DNA from: Capitulum mitella | Taxonomy: Eukaryota; Arthropoda; Thecostraca; Pollicipedomorpha; Pollicipedidae | Direction: 5' to 3' | Assembly: GCA_030062745.1 (NCBI GenBank) | Contig: CP099839.1 | Location: 44,528,796-44,592,795, forward strand | Length of the DNA: 64,000 bases | Shown here: positions 11,731 to 22,900 of the stretch, piece after piece | How the letters are laid out: the number at the start of each line of letters is the position of its first letter | Numbering within the stretch: position 1 is the stretch's first letter | Made by a program: the position numbers and the translations under genes | The notes under the pieces: model-generated | What the model was told of the DNA's origin: nothing | Seen by the model: the letters and a program-made list of their open reading frames with translations, nothing else | Databases searched by the model: none

Positions 11731-13908
11731 CGGCCCCTCAATTGTTTACGGAAATCGACATCCCTGAGTCGACATCACCATGACAAAATAATCTGAATGC
11801 TAAAAGAAGGGACTGGACGGCAAAATTGCACCTACAAATACACCCTGTCAGCAGGTCGAAATATCCAGTTAAACAACAAAAGGTCAGGTCTTATATATAG
11901 TCATATCGGATCAAACTGTTCATTTGGTCACAAACCCTCTTACGAACATCAAATCCGCGTCCAGCTTTATCCTCAAGTACACATTGCCCGACCACACCGT
12001 GGACTGCTGCAGCCGTATTCCAATTTGTTTGTGCTGACTATTTCGGATCCCAGTCAGTACCTAGGCCAACCGCGATGGTCGAGCGGGCCTTTTGGAGCGG
12101 GACGGCAGCACATTTTGGGACCTGTGAGCGCATAGAACGCGGGACATTGATATTCCATCAGTAATTTTCCAGCCATCTCGGGAAACCAAGAACCAGTCTC
12201 ATTACATGTCGAACGAAAATGTATTGTCAATGCGCACTAGGCGCGCAGAGGCAATTTGGCGGGACGAGCAAGGATACCATAAACCGTGTAAAAGTCAAAC
12301 AACGCAATGTTGCTGTCATTGTTTCACTAGGCTGTCCCCAGCTTCAAAGAAAAAGTTTGTTGAAGGAAATAGTATGACATGTAATAGCCTGTTTACTGAT
12401 ATTGTAAATATGGTCAGTTTAAGTCGATACACTAAATGAGTTCATAATATATTCTTTATGGTTTATGATTTCATATTGTCCGTTATTTTCTAAGTGTATA
12501 ACAGTGAGATGATCAATGACCTTCATTCATTCATGTCTGTAATATGCTGTTCATATGTAATATGTTGTAATTGCTGACCAACAATATAATTGTCGGTCAT
12601 ATTATATCAGGATGTAAAGAATGGTCTTTGATATTAAAACCGATTTTCATTGCGTTACTTTCGACATCCAGACAATGACTGATGAGCTTCCAGCAGGTGC
12701 GTCACCAGGAAGCAACGGAGAAGGGAGAGGGGAACCTCCTGGATTAAGGTTTCTATAAGTTTTGTCACGGCATTAGAGATACTCCGGGCCTATCATGGCC
12801 TCATCAAGTATGTTTCCTGATCTAGTACTAAGCTGGGTTGCCGAAAGAAATGTGGTATGAGTTGACTAATTTGTTGACATCACTGGCCGATGGTCAATGG
12901 CCACTTTACAATTTGAAATGTAACTCGAAGCAGAACACAATGGGAAGTGGGCGAGACTCCGGGATAGCCGAGCATCAGCCAGGTTACAAATTGTCCCGCC
13001 GTTGCTGGGTGGACTCAAGAATTCATGAATGAATGATCGAACAGTAGACGTGAAAATCACATCAGACACGAGCCTGGCAGATTTAAGCAAAACTGAGTAC
13101 GTCTACAGTGGCTTGACAACAAGCATCACAAGTTTTTGGGCCAATTCCAGCTACGAAACGACTAATCTTAAAACGGATGATGATTCAAACGCCCTATTAA
13201 ATTCTTAATGGACGTCTGAGCACCGTGAAAATAGCTATTCGGAGTAGCAAAGGTAGAGTCTGGATGCGTTGTTTTGATCGGCTACCGCACCTGCATTCCT
13301 AGTGCTTTGTCAGCCACGAATCACTGCGAGAAGTAGCTCTGCCCTCAGTACGTATTGCTAACCGGTTCAGCGAAAGCGATGTTTCTCATTTGCTTAGCAC
13401 ATACTATAGACTGCACTCCTCTATCTGGAAGATAACCACGAGTTTAAGTGTCAGGTCAAAAGTACGTTGGTAGATCAGGTCAGAACAGAATATTAGCAGG
13501 TATGCACTGCCTTTCTTCGTATCACCTCGCTGAGCCAAATCGACCAGAATAAGCCGACTTTGATTTGAAACCCGATGCGTGTTAGTGATGTCAACCGCTC
13601 CTATCACAAAACGCAGTCTTGGCTCACACGTTGTCCAAAATACGACAACAGCTATCATTAGCCGTTATTTGCGTTTACAGCAATATATGCTATGAGGTGG
13701 TCAAAATTTGCGCATAAATCCAATGGGCAAGTTACCTTTATGTCGTTGCTTTAGGCCTGATTCTCCATATCAGGTAAGGTCAGTTGATATGTTTCTAGAA
13801 CAAATAATCTATTTTCATCATTCATTCGGTTTTCCTTCGGTGACGTGAGCTGCTGCCAGACAGTAGTGATTGACCAAAGGTTCATGTAGCACGTTGTTTC
13901 ATTACTGA
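11731..13908. other. Non-coding stretch, nothing recognised
   Basis: Several ORFs of 60-112 codons occur here; none shows a domain, splice context or homology that I can recognise. Confidence 0.4.
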
Positions 13909-15125
13909 CCCGCGCCCGACTGGCGGCCAGCGCCGATCAAGCCCGATTGGGGAGGGGATGGTTCGCCGCCCCACCTCCCTCCTCTAACTTACGAACAGTT
14001 GGTCGCACGATAAAACTAAGCACACCGTTGGAAAGCTCGTGACAACTAGAGCTCGAAACTGGCCTCATTTTTTAGTTTCGGACAATACGTAATCCATTGA
14101 CGCCCTATATACGTTTTCTCATAGCCAGCTTTCTGAAACCGAGAAACGGCCTGGATATCAAGGACCGTGAATAATAAAGTCTAGGTGCAGTCACCAGTAA
14201 ACATACTGAAGTCCGCAGATGCCGATACGCGCCGAGTTTCTCAGAGTTATTTAATATATACGCCGGAACGTTGAATTAGACACGGCGATTTTCACGCCGA
14301 CTGCCGGAGGGCGCCGAAGCTGAACGTGGTGTGAAATGAATGGGGATTGATTTTAACGTTTCTTTATTTTTGCGGCATATATCGCTGCAATAGGCCTTTT
14401 GATGTGATGTTTCTTTATCCAAGTGGTTCTTGTGGCAGTATGTCCAAAAATGTATGACAGTATGCAAATAATTTTGGATAATCTGGATAATTGGATCCAA
14501 CATAAGTTTGGAAAAAATTCGGTAGTCATCAGTTTACAGAACTGACTGAGCTTTATTTGCAAAAGTCTGTTTCCAAAATGCGCAATTTTTTACACTTTTT
14601 GAAATTCTTGGTATTACTTGCAATTGTGCGAGCCAGTTCTATCATTTTCTACCTGTTCTGAGTAATTCATCGTCGATTTTGAGGGCGACGCATTTTGAAT
14701 CACGACAGTTATTCTTGACCTCACCTCAGGTCAATGGCTGGAGGCCATTGGTACTTTGTCCACTGACAGCAAATGGATAACTGCATCATCCCACACTAAG
14801 AAATGTTACAAAAAACCGTCAAAGTCCGGGAAAAAACTTTGTTGATTTGTTGCATCTATCACGTTCACTAATCCCTGAAAGTAATATTGAGATATCTTGT
14901 TTTGCGAAAAAGTTACAGAGCGCTAAACTTTTATTGACATAGGTCTGTTTGAGCTGACCTAGGTCAGGCACCTGACGTGACGTGAGGTCAAAATTTTGAC
15001 ACGAGATGTAAAATTGATGGAGCAAAAGGTACACAAAGTTTCGTGACTCTGTGTTTGTTGGTTTTCTCGCAGTCTCAGAAAAACCTTAGGGAGCAGTCAA
15101 CTGTCCCTCCCCAGTCGGGGACGGG
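13909..15125 (+). mobile_element. TTAA-flanked piggyBac-type element, copy C
   Basis: About 1.2 kb and collinear with copy B. It begins CCCGCGCCCGACTGG and ends ...GACGGGTTAA (TTAA at 15126-15129). The left TTAA has mutated (CTGA at 905-908 of the 13-kb block). Mid-element shared blocks include GATGCCGATACGCG and ATATATACGCC. There is no coding capacity. Confidence 0.75.
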
Positions 15126-15611
15126 TTAAATATCCTAATGTTGACGCTGGTTAGTTTGCCTTGGTCCCTACAGCATAATAACTAGAAGAGAAAATGACTT
15201 ATGTTTGTTTGGGACATAGAATAACAACACTACGCAAGACGTACGTCGTTTTACTGTCACATCGAAACGCATCTCCTCATATGTTTATGATCCGCTCTCT
15301 TATCCTCGTCAGTCGCGATCCCCATCCTCAAAACTCCTGCTTTTCGGCTCAATCGTCACTCTTGCTTTTGTCCTTTTATCTCATAGCTCCTAAACCAACC
15401 AGCACTGGCCGAAAAGCTCTATCCACCACCGCCATACATGCAAGCAAATGATGCATAGTTTTTCTACACGAAATATTAGTATCAGTGCACGAGAACGAAT
15501 AGAAAATTATGATTTTTTTTTCAGGTGTGCCCGGGCGTTTAGCACCATGCGCTCTTGTCTCACACCGAAAGGGTGTGATTTAATCCACACCCTTTCACTG
15601 GTCTCGCTTAA

Positions 15612-16814
15612 CCCTATTCCCGGCAGGGGGGGCTGAATCCGCCCCCCGTCGGATTTTTTGCTTGCCAATTCTAGGCTTTTTAACGCAGCTTTACGAAACT
15701 TGGTGAATTTTCCTAGCTATTCTTTCTACGTGCTGTGACAAAATTTCAAAATCCTATTTTGCTCAGGGGCGGAGCCAGGCAACGTTTTTGGGAGGCACCT
15801 CATGCCATTTTTGGCCATGTTAAGGGTAAAAGGAAAATGTCTGCCAAAAACAGCGTTTTTAAGATAGAACTTAAAACTTTATATGGATGTATAGCTAAAT
15901 AGTTCGGCAATGTGCAGATATAGTTTTGTTCACCCGATGTCATTTTACAAGGTCAGTTCAAGGTCAAAAGTCAAAATTTGTTGTTTTTGCAATAATTTCG
16001 GTGTCATGTTTTCAAATGCCAAACCCGGAATATATATGACGTAGAAGGGTGCCTTCTACTTGTGTACCAAGTTCTAGCTTGATATCAGGTCGGGTCACGG
16101 AGCTATGACCTAAAATGTCAGTGATCATACCCTATATCGCAATAGCCATAAAATGATATTTTTGAAATAGAGTGAAATCAAATGATTGAAAACGTTTAAA
16201 GATAATCTTAAATGCACAGGAGATCATTCCAAGTGACCCCAAGGTCACAGGAGGTCATTTAAGGTCAAAGGTCACAAGTTGATCTAAGAAACGTGTGACC
16301 ATGACAGTTCCCCCTTTTTCATGTCCCTGGCTAACATTATACAAACATTGTAATGCGATTTGTACTTTTTTAGTATAACATGACTAGCAGAAGCCAAAAA
16401 AGAGTGTTTGCCTCTTTTGTTCATTCAGTTGTTAGAAAACTAATCCTCCTATTTTTGAAACCCTGTGAACACCCATGAATTTTCTCAAAATTTCAGATTT
16501 GTGGACCCATGGTAAAAGCCTTATCCATAATCTCTCGATTCATGCCAGTTTCATCGAAATCGGTCGATAAACAATGGAGTTGTAAGAAGTCCAAAAGTAC
16601 CCCCCATTTTGAGATTTTTTCCCCCCCCCTGTATCCACAAATTTCAAAATTTTGAGAATTTTTCTTTCTAGAAATGTAGTTCACGTGACGGCAAATCGAT
16701 TGCCGTTTGTTGCGATAAAATCGGACTAGTAGTTCTCGAGATCTCAGGGGGGGCCGAATCCGCCCCCCCCTCTGCCGGGAATCGACCATACCGTCTAGCC
16801 CTCCGGGAATAGGG
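15612..16814 (+). mobile_element. TTAA-flanked piggyBac-type element, second subfamily (copy E)
   Basis: It is 1203 bp between TTAA at 15608-15611 and TTAA at 16815-16818. The terminal inverted repeats are CCCTATTCCCGG...CCGGGAATAGGG, with inner motifs GGGGGGGCTGAATCCGCCCC and the matching GGGGGGGCCGAATCCGCCCC near the other end. The sequence between the ends differs from copies A-D, so this is a separate family using the same target site. Its interior is rich in AGGTCA/TGACC motifs. It contains no transposase. Confidence 0.8.
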
Positions 16815-16818
16815 TTAA

Positions 16819-19600
16819 GAGCTTTCCACAGATGACGAAAATAACAGAATGAGAAATCCATTTTACCACTCTTCAAAAGCGAAAAATATGCAGCTAGTGT
16901 GCACATTTAAATTGCGAGTAGAGGTCTCTGTCTCACGCATTATTGACTGGCGAATAACCGTTTCGAAGTTTAAAAACGGCAGAGATAAATGAAATTGTTT
17001 ATTCTATGTGATGAAGTGGTGTGGACAGGTGTATCAATGGCAGATGTGCATTTTACTAGACTATGGGGCTGGGTCTCACCAATAACCAAATCTGTTACAT
17101 AGAATGCAAAAAAGTCGTATCCAAACGTCTACAGCCGTGCTGAAAATTCGTCACGAAGTACTTTGCGCTTGCCACAACATACGCGTAAAACGAGCGTAGC
17201 CAGGGGCGTTGGAACCGGGAGGCAGGGGGAGGCAGTTGCCCCCCAACTTTGGGAAACATTTACCATGAACCCTATTGCATGGAAAGAAATGAAGCAGAAA
17301 TCGCTTTTGCCCCCTCCCCCATCTCTTCAATGGTTCCTTCGCTCCTGAGTGTAGCCTTCATGTGTATGATTCAGAACTGGCATTGATGTTTTAAAAAGAA
17401 AATAATAATAAATTTCTTGAGGTAGTGATAAGCGAACCCTTGTTAATATCTGTTTCCGTGCCCTCGGTGACCAGGTGCCCATTTTTGCGTGACCAGGCTT
17501 CTGTTTCGGCGGACTTAGCGTCCATTTGGACGCCAAGTTAACATGTTAAAATACGCCTTGTTACGAAGTGCATTTCAGGCTCAACAAACCGGGCCATTTC
17601 CAGGACTCGGCATGATGTCCAGTGGCTCGTCTCCCTTTCAGCAGTTGGCAGGTCCCGTAAACAGAGCGAACCCGCATTGAAACCAGAATTTCGCCCAGTG
17701 GCCAGCAGTGACGGCTGCGCAGTGGACTCCGAGCGTGAGACGCGGAAACACTGGACATGGAATGACTCCGAGCAGGGATGTCGATTTCTGTAAATGACTG
17801 GGGGGGGGGCGAGCTGAGGGTCCGACAACCTAACCTCCCCCAAAAGTGGGTTTCTCGACGGATTTAGCCCACTTTATTTCGACCAACGGAAATTTATTTT
17901 TCTGTTACTATTTATGAAACAAAACATTACATATCCCCAAACGTATTGGTATATATAGGTGGACGATAGAAAGATAGACAGATACATCGCTTTAGACTTT
18001 ATTCTTTACCTTCTGCCTATCTCTAATATATTGAGGCCGTTCTTTGCGTCATTACTATCATATCCCCTTAAAACTGACAAAAAATATGGGAGAGGGGGAG
18101 CTTCCAACCTTGGGTGGGCTCACATCAACACTGGGTGGGCCAGAGCTCTCTCAAAAAAATACAAATCGCCACCCCTAGCTCCGAGCGTAAAAGTGCTGCG
18201 CCGAGGACTTGCGAACTCGATGCATCTCGAAAAGGGGATGGGAGGCACGGCTACGCCTTGGGTGGAGTATGGCGACTTGCTGATAAGGTTTGTAGCGTGA
18301 CCAACAAGTTATGTTTGTCATTCGCAGGCACTTGAATATTCACACGGATTTTTCCGAGCCGGCGACCTGAGACTGATCTTCTACCACTTTACCTAACCTC
18401 TCTCGGCCATGCAGGGACCTGCTAATGACAGCGCTCATGCGCAGAAACTAAGAATCGTGCCCCGCGAGGTTCCGTATGGGGATTCGGCGGGTGACGATTA
18501 TGTGTGTACGCCAGGACCAGAAAACATGTTATGATCAGTTTTCTGCATGGATGACTGTCGATGTGCCGTTGCTTTTGGATTTCAGCGAATTACCAGATCA
18601 ATGGTCTACAAAACTCTGCCAACATTACCAGCCTTGTGGACGTCTGCTTGTTATTTTTAACGGGGTACGTACTGCTTGAGAAACAACTGTTTTATTCAGG
18701 TATTGTGGAGTACTGCAATAATTTAGTTTAAAACGTCTGTTTGCCGAAAACTGAGGCCTAAAGCAGGCCAACGCCATTCTTTGGCCACGGTATGTGCTTC
18801 ATTCAGTGCTGTGTTAGCTACGCGTTCCTTCTCTGACAGTCATGGTTGAAAATGAAACGAGGAAGTGGGATGTAAGCTGAGGTGCTGCCATTGACTTTTG
18901 AATGGGTGGTATATAACAGCCGATCAAGACCCATCTGACAATCAAAACCCATGCGTCCTCGAATTCTTTTTTATTTGGGATACTAGCCACTTTATTTCTC
19001 AATTTCAGCGGAAAGGAATAGATAGATGTAGATCACTAGACAAACGAACATACAGGAACCAAAAATACGGGGTACAGGAACCAAAAATACGGGGTAAAAC
19101 ATGTACTTTGTATCTCCGCTCTAGAGCGAGTACTTCAACCCCCCTGAGCTCCCAGTCGCAGCGCCCATGGATGCGCGTGCATCCAATTCTTACGGGAGAA
19201 TATCATAGGCGTCGGAACGGTAGGGAAGGGGGGGGGGACGGGACCACCGTGCACCTCTTAACTGACGAAATTTTACATTAACCATGTGCCGTTGCTCAGA
19301 GAGAATTGGCTCGACACGTACCCGTTGCCTTCCCCATCTATCGGAACACGTTCCGCCGCTCCTGGTGAATATTTCGTGACGTGAATGAATTTACCGTTTG
19401 GTGACACATGCAAAAGCTTAATTTCAAAATGGCAGTGGCACCCCATAAATCTCAGCAAAGTTCCGCCCCGATGTGGAGATGTGGAGACTCGGTGATGTGG
19501 ATTACCGAAATTTCAACGACAAATACAGTTTGCTTTCAATGTACAGACAAAATAGTAGTGCACCGTCCTTTTAACCAAATATGTAGTATGGTTTAGTCAG
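16819..19600. other. Non-coding stretch with repeat debris
   Basis: It contains a GGGGCG-rich repeat-like block near 17195-17345 and the reverse copy of the 11632-11730 repeat near 17770-17915. A 22-bp direct duplication (CAGGAACCAAAAATACGGGGTA) lies near 19053-19096. No gene was recognised. Confidence 0.4.
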
Positions 19601-19919
19601 CCAGCTTAAATCAATGTACGCCATCTCCTCCACAAATTCGACGCACAGGCAACCATCCGTTGTGTCAAAGACTCATTTTTCTGTTAGATCTGAACGGGTG
19701 ACCGTCCGCTGCCGTCGCTACCCACATGGCAGGCCGCCGGCCACCACGTGGATGGGGGCACATCTGGTTGAGCCCGTCTACGATCACGCCACTACGGCGG
19801 GCCAACGCGCGCGCGGCCGGCGCGGCGCGCGACGGCTCAGGTGGCCGGCCGTCGGTGCGGCCAGTCAGTGCCCGCCGCCCTGTGAGGTCGCCCGCCAGTT
19901 GCCCGCGCCGATCAGCCCG
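19600..19919 (+). promoter_or_regulatory. LpR: CpG-rich 5' flank / 5' UTR of exon 1a
   Basis: The sequence shifts to CpG-rich GC composition immediately ahead of the exon 1a start codon. No TATA box at a useful distance is visible, which fits a CpG-type, possibly dispersed-start promoter. The frame remains open upstream of the chosen ATG back to 19614. The ATG at 19920 is preferred because it alone gives a clean signal peptide. The transcription start cannot be placed from sequence. Confidence 0.4.
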
Positions 19920-19998
19920 ATGGCCGCGCCCGTCCTGTCCCGCCTGCTGGGCGGCCTGCTGCTGCTGACTCTGGCGCTGCACCTCCAGCCTGCCCTCG
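19920..19998 (+). CDS. LpR: LpR exon 1a: signal peptide (upstream promoter form)
   Basis: It begins at ATG 19920 and encodes [12 protein letters not shown], then a Leu-rich hydrophobic core and LHLQPALG: a standard cleavable secretory signal. The GTGAGT donor follows at 19999. The exon ends in phase 1, matching the phase-1 start of the LDLa-1 exon; the joined codon is Gly. It lies in a CpG-rich setting. Confidence 0.88.
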
Positions 19999-22900
19999 GT
20001 GAGTAACTGCCGCTCTCGAGAGCCACGGGAACGGGAGCGCCAGCGCTGAGGACGGCCCGGTCCGCCCCGCTCCCCGGGTCACCTGAACTCGCAAGTCGGG
20101 CTGCCGCTGTGCGCCGGCGACGTCCCCTGCAGTGGAGCCGTCCCGTTGTAACCCGGTGGACGCGGCGTGGCCCCGGGCCGTATCGGGCAGGGGAACCGGT
20201 TTTCGCGCGGCCGGCGAAAAGGCCGCGCCGCGTGTGACGTCACGTCGGGGGCGCGGCCGGCGGCCACGTGTCGGCCGGTGCCGGGCCGACCTTGCCAGCC
20301 CCGCCGTGGCCGGCCCACGGGACGGCCCGGCCGCTGGCTCGGTCTTCACTCGCCGCCGTCGGGCCCGGCCGCCGTCTGCAACTGGCGCTGTTTATCGGGC
20401 GGCAGCGGCTATCTAAATAGACCCGGCGTGCCATAGGCATTACGGCCAATGCCGGTGCGCGCCAGATCCGCGTACCGACGTGCGGAGCGCGGGTTCGGGG
20501 GAAGGGGGTGCCGGGCGGCGCTGCCGTTGCTGCCCCGGGCCGCCTGTCCGGGCCGCCTGTCCGGGTCGCTGCCGCCGCTGGCCCGCGCGCAGCCTGGACA
20601 GATTTGGGGGGAGGCTGTCGCGTATCTCAGCGAGCCGACAGCGGCGCCCACGTAGCGGCCGGGCCTCGGTGCTCCCGCAGGAACCGTTGCGGATGAATGC
20701 CCTCAGGAAACGCGCTGCCACTTTCGTCTAACCGGATCAAGGCGGCCATAGCCGTCTGCCGGCGGGCCGCAGCGCAGTCGTAAAGCGTGCTGCGGAGAGG
20801 CGGCCTTGGCACGATGCGTCCGGTCCCGCCCTCTCCCCGCCAACGCGACCCGTCGGCCGCCAGAGGCTAAATAAAAAGCTGGCGAGGACTGTGAGGGAGG
20901 CCGGCGGCGTCAGCGCGGGCCTGCCCGGGCTGACGTCGATTGCCGGCCGAAAATAAACAGGCATCCAACGCGGCGCGGTCCCCGCAGCCTGGCATGGCTC
21001 GCACGGTGGCGCAACGAAACCTCGCTGCCCAAATGGACTCCTCGCCGGCGTGTGTTGTCTGCAGCAACGACCTCGCTGTCTTCATCGCAACGAACTCTTT
21101 ACGACCCCCGTGCCAGACTGCCATAGGTATGTCGCTAAATGGAAAAAGGTCGCTGCTCTCTGCTCGCTGTTGCCACGTTCAAATCGATGCCCCTTTTATT
21201 TTTCGATCTAGGTGGTTTTGCATGACTGTAATTGTTTGAAAGTTGGCACCACACGCTTACGTTGTTGTTTACGCATTGTTTACATGCTACGGACAAGAGC
21301 ATTCTCCCCTGCCTGTGTGCTCCGCCGGGCCCCGGAACCCAGGCGCCGTCCGTCGTTCAGTCGGTGCAGACTGACTGCAGACTGCAGACTGCAGCGACCG
21401 GCGGCCACGACCAGCTGGTGCGGTTTTGTTCCCTGGTCTGGCTGCGGCCATCTGTCGGCGACTCCTGCCGACACCCGCTGACCCTGCTGACCCTGCTGAC
21501 CTCTGGATGACCCCTGCCGCAGGTCAGGCCGTCTGCTCGTCGATGCAGTTCTCGTGCGCCAACAAGCGGTGCATCCCGCGCTCGTGGGTCTGCGACGGCG
21601 AAGACGACTGCGGAGACAAATCAGACGAGCTGACTGCCGACTGCGGAGGTGAGTGGCTGCCTCACGGCTGGGTAAAACACGACAGGGCGGGAGCTGGGGT
21701 GACGACGGCGAACTGGGCTCCGAATTGGGCGGAGAGGGGGCAGCCACTACATCCGCCAGGAAACGGAATTCCGCGGACGTGGCCACGGGTGCGATTAAGC
21801 AAGAGATCCCACTGGAACGTCGTGGACTCGCATTGAAAACGCCTGAGGGAAAGGTTCCTGCGGGAGTTAGAAGTAAAGGGGACGCGTGTTTTGGAGATAC
21901 CTCTTGCACTTTTCCGGCACTTTTGTGCTGACTTCAATAGCTAAGTTTTCCCAGTACCGTTCTGTTGTTTTTTCGGTTTATATTGCAGGGTATTCTGCAT
22001 TTGAATTGGAATTTTCGAGGTGTCGTTTACCAGCGCAAATCATTGTATATACGATGTGTGACACTGATGCTGTACAACTTTCTGTAGTAGTTGGATTCAT
22101 CAGGCATGCAGTGTGCCCAACATCACGAGGTCTATTTTGCTTTGAACTGATCTTCACGACTTGGAAGCCCACTGAGCCTATATTAGTTACGGCTTCCTTC
22201 TGGTCGTCCACGTCAGACATCGTTTGACGTCCGGTGTCGCTATGATTATGATCGCGCCGGTTCCAATGTATACGCACCAGTAGTGCGTTGACCCTGAGAC
22301 TGATAGTTACTTCCCGCAACCATAGCTCTGCCCAGATAGCTCCCGTCCCTCCACGTGAGTTGGACAGTCCCTCCACGGGAATCGGGCCGGCGGTTGAATG
22401 ACTCCTGCGGTCGGAGTCGGTATCCCTTCCCTGCCCGTGAGTCGGACCGGCCGGATCGGCTCGCCATCCGGACCAGCGCCGGTGGAAGAACCGTCCGGCG
22501 AGACGTGATCCGCGCCTCGGAAACCGGACTCACCAGTTCCGGCGCCTGGTTTCCCGTCTCCTGGCCGGCCCCGGGTGGATCGCGCGCTGCTCTCCGCACT
22601 GCCGGACTGCGCGAAGCCTGCAGGGAGCGGCTCAGCACGGCGGGGCTCGAGCGGGCTTCTCAATCAGTGGGATGCCGACTCGGAAGTTCCTCCGCGTTGA
22701 TCAATCACGAACAAGTAGCCTTTAATTACGCCGGATAGCAAAAGCTCGAGCTATCTGGAAACAGTGTGACGCTCTTGTCTCCGTCAAGCCCCCGTCGCCT
22801 ATCACTCGGTCGGTCGAGAGCCATCATTGAAGGAAACAAGTTTCTTATTGATAAAGTGAAGTTTCCTGCTGTTGAAGTTGCCGCTGCTCTCAGGCAGGCT

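Noticed and set aside
19614-19919. Upstream in-frame extension of exon 1a (start at 19614)
   Set aside because: It would bury the hydrophobic signal about 100 residues inside a basic, low-complexity leader; the ATG at 19920 gives a normal signal peptide.
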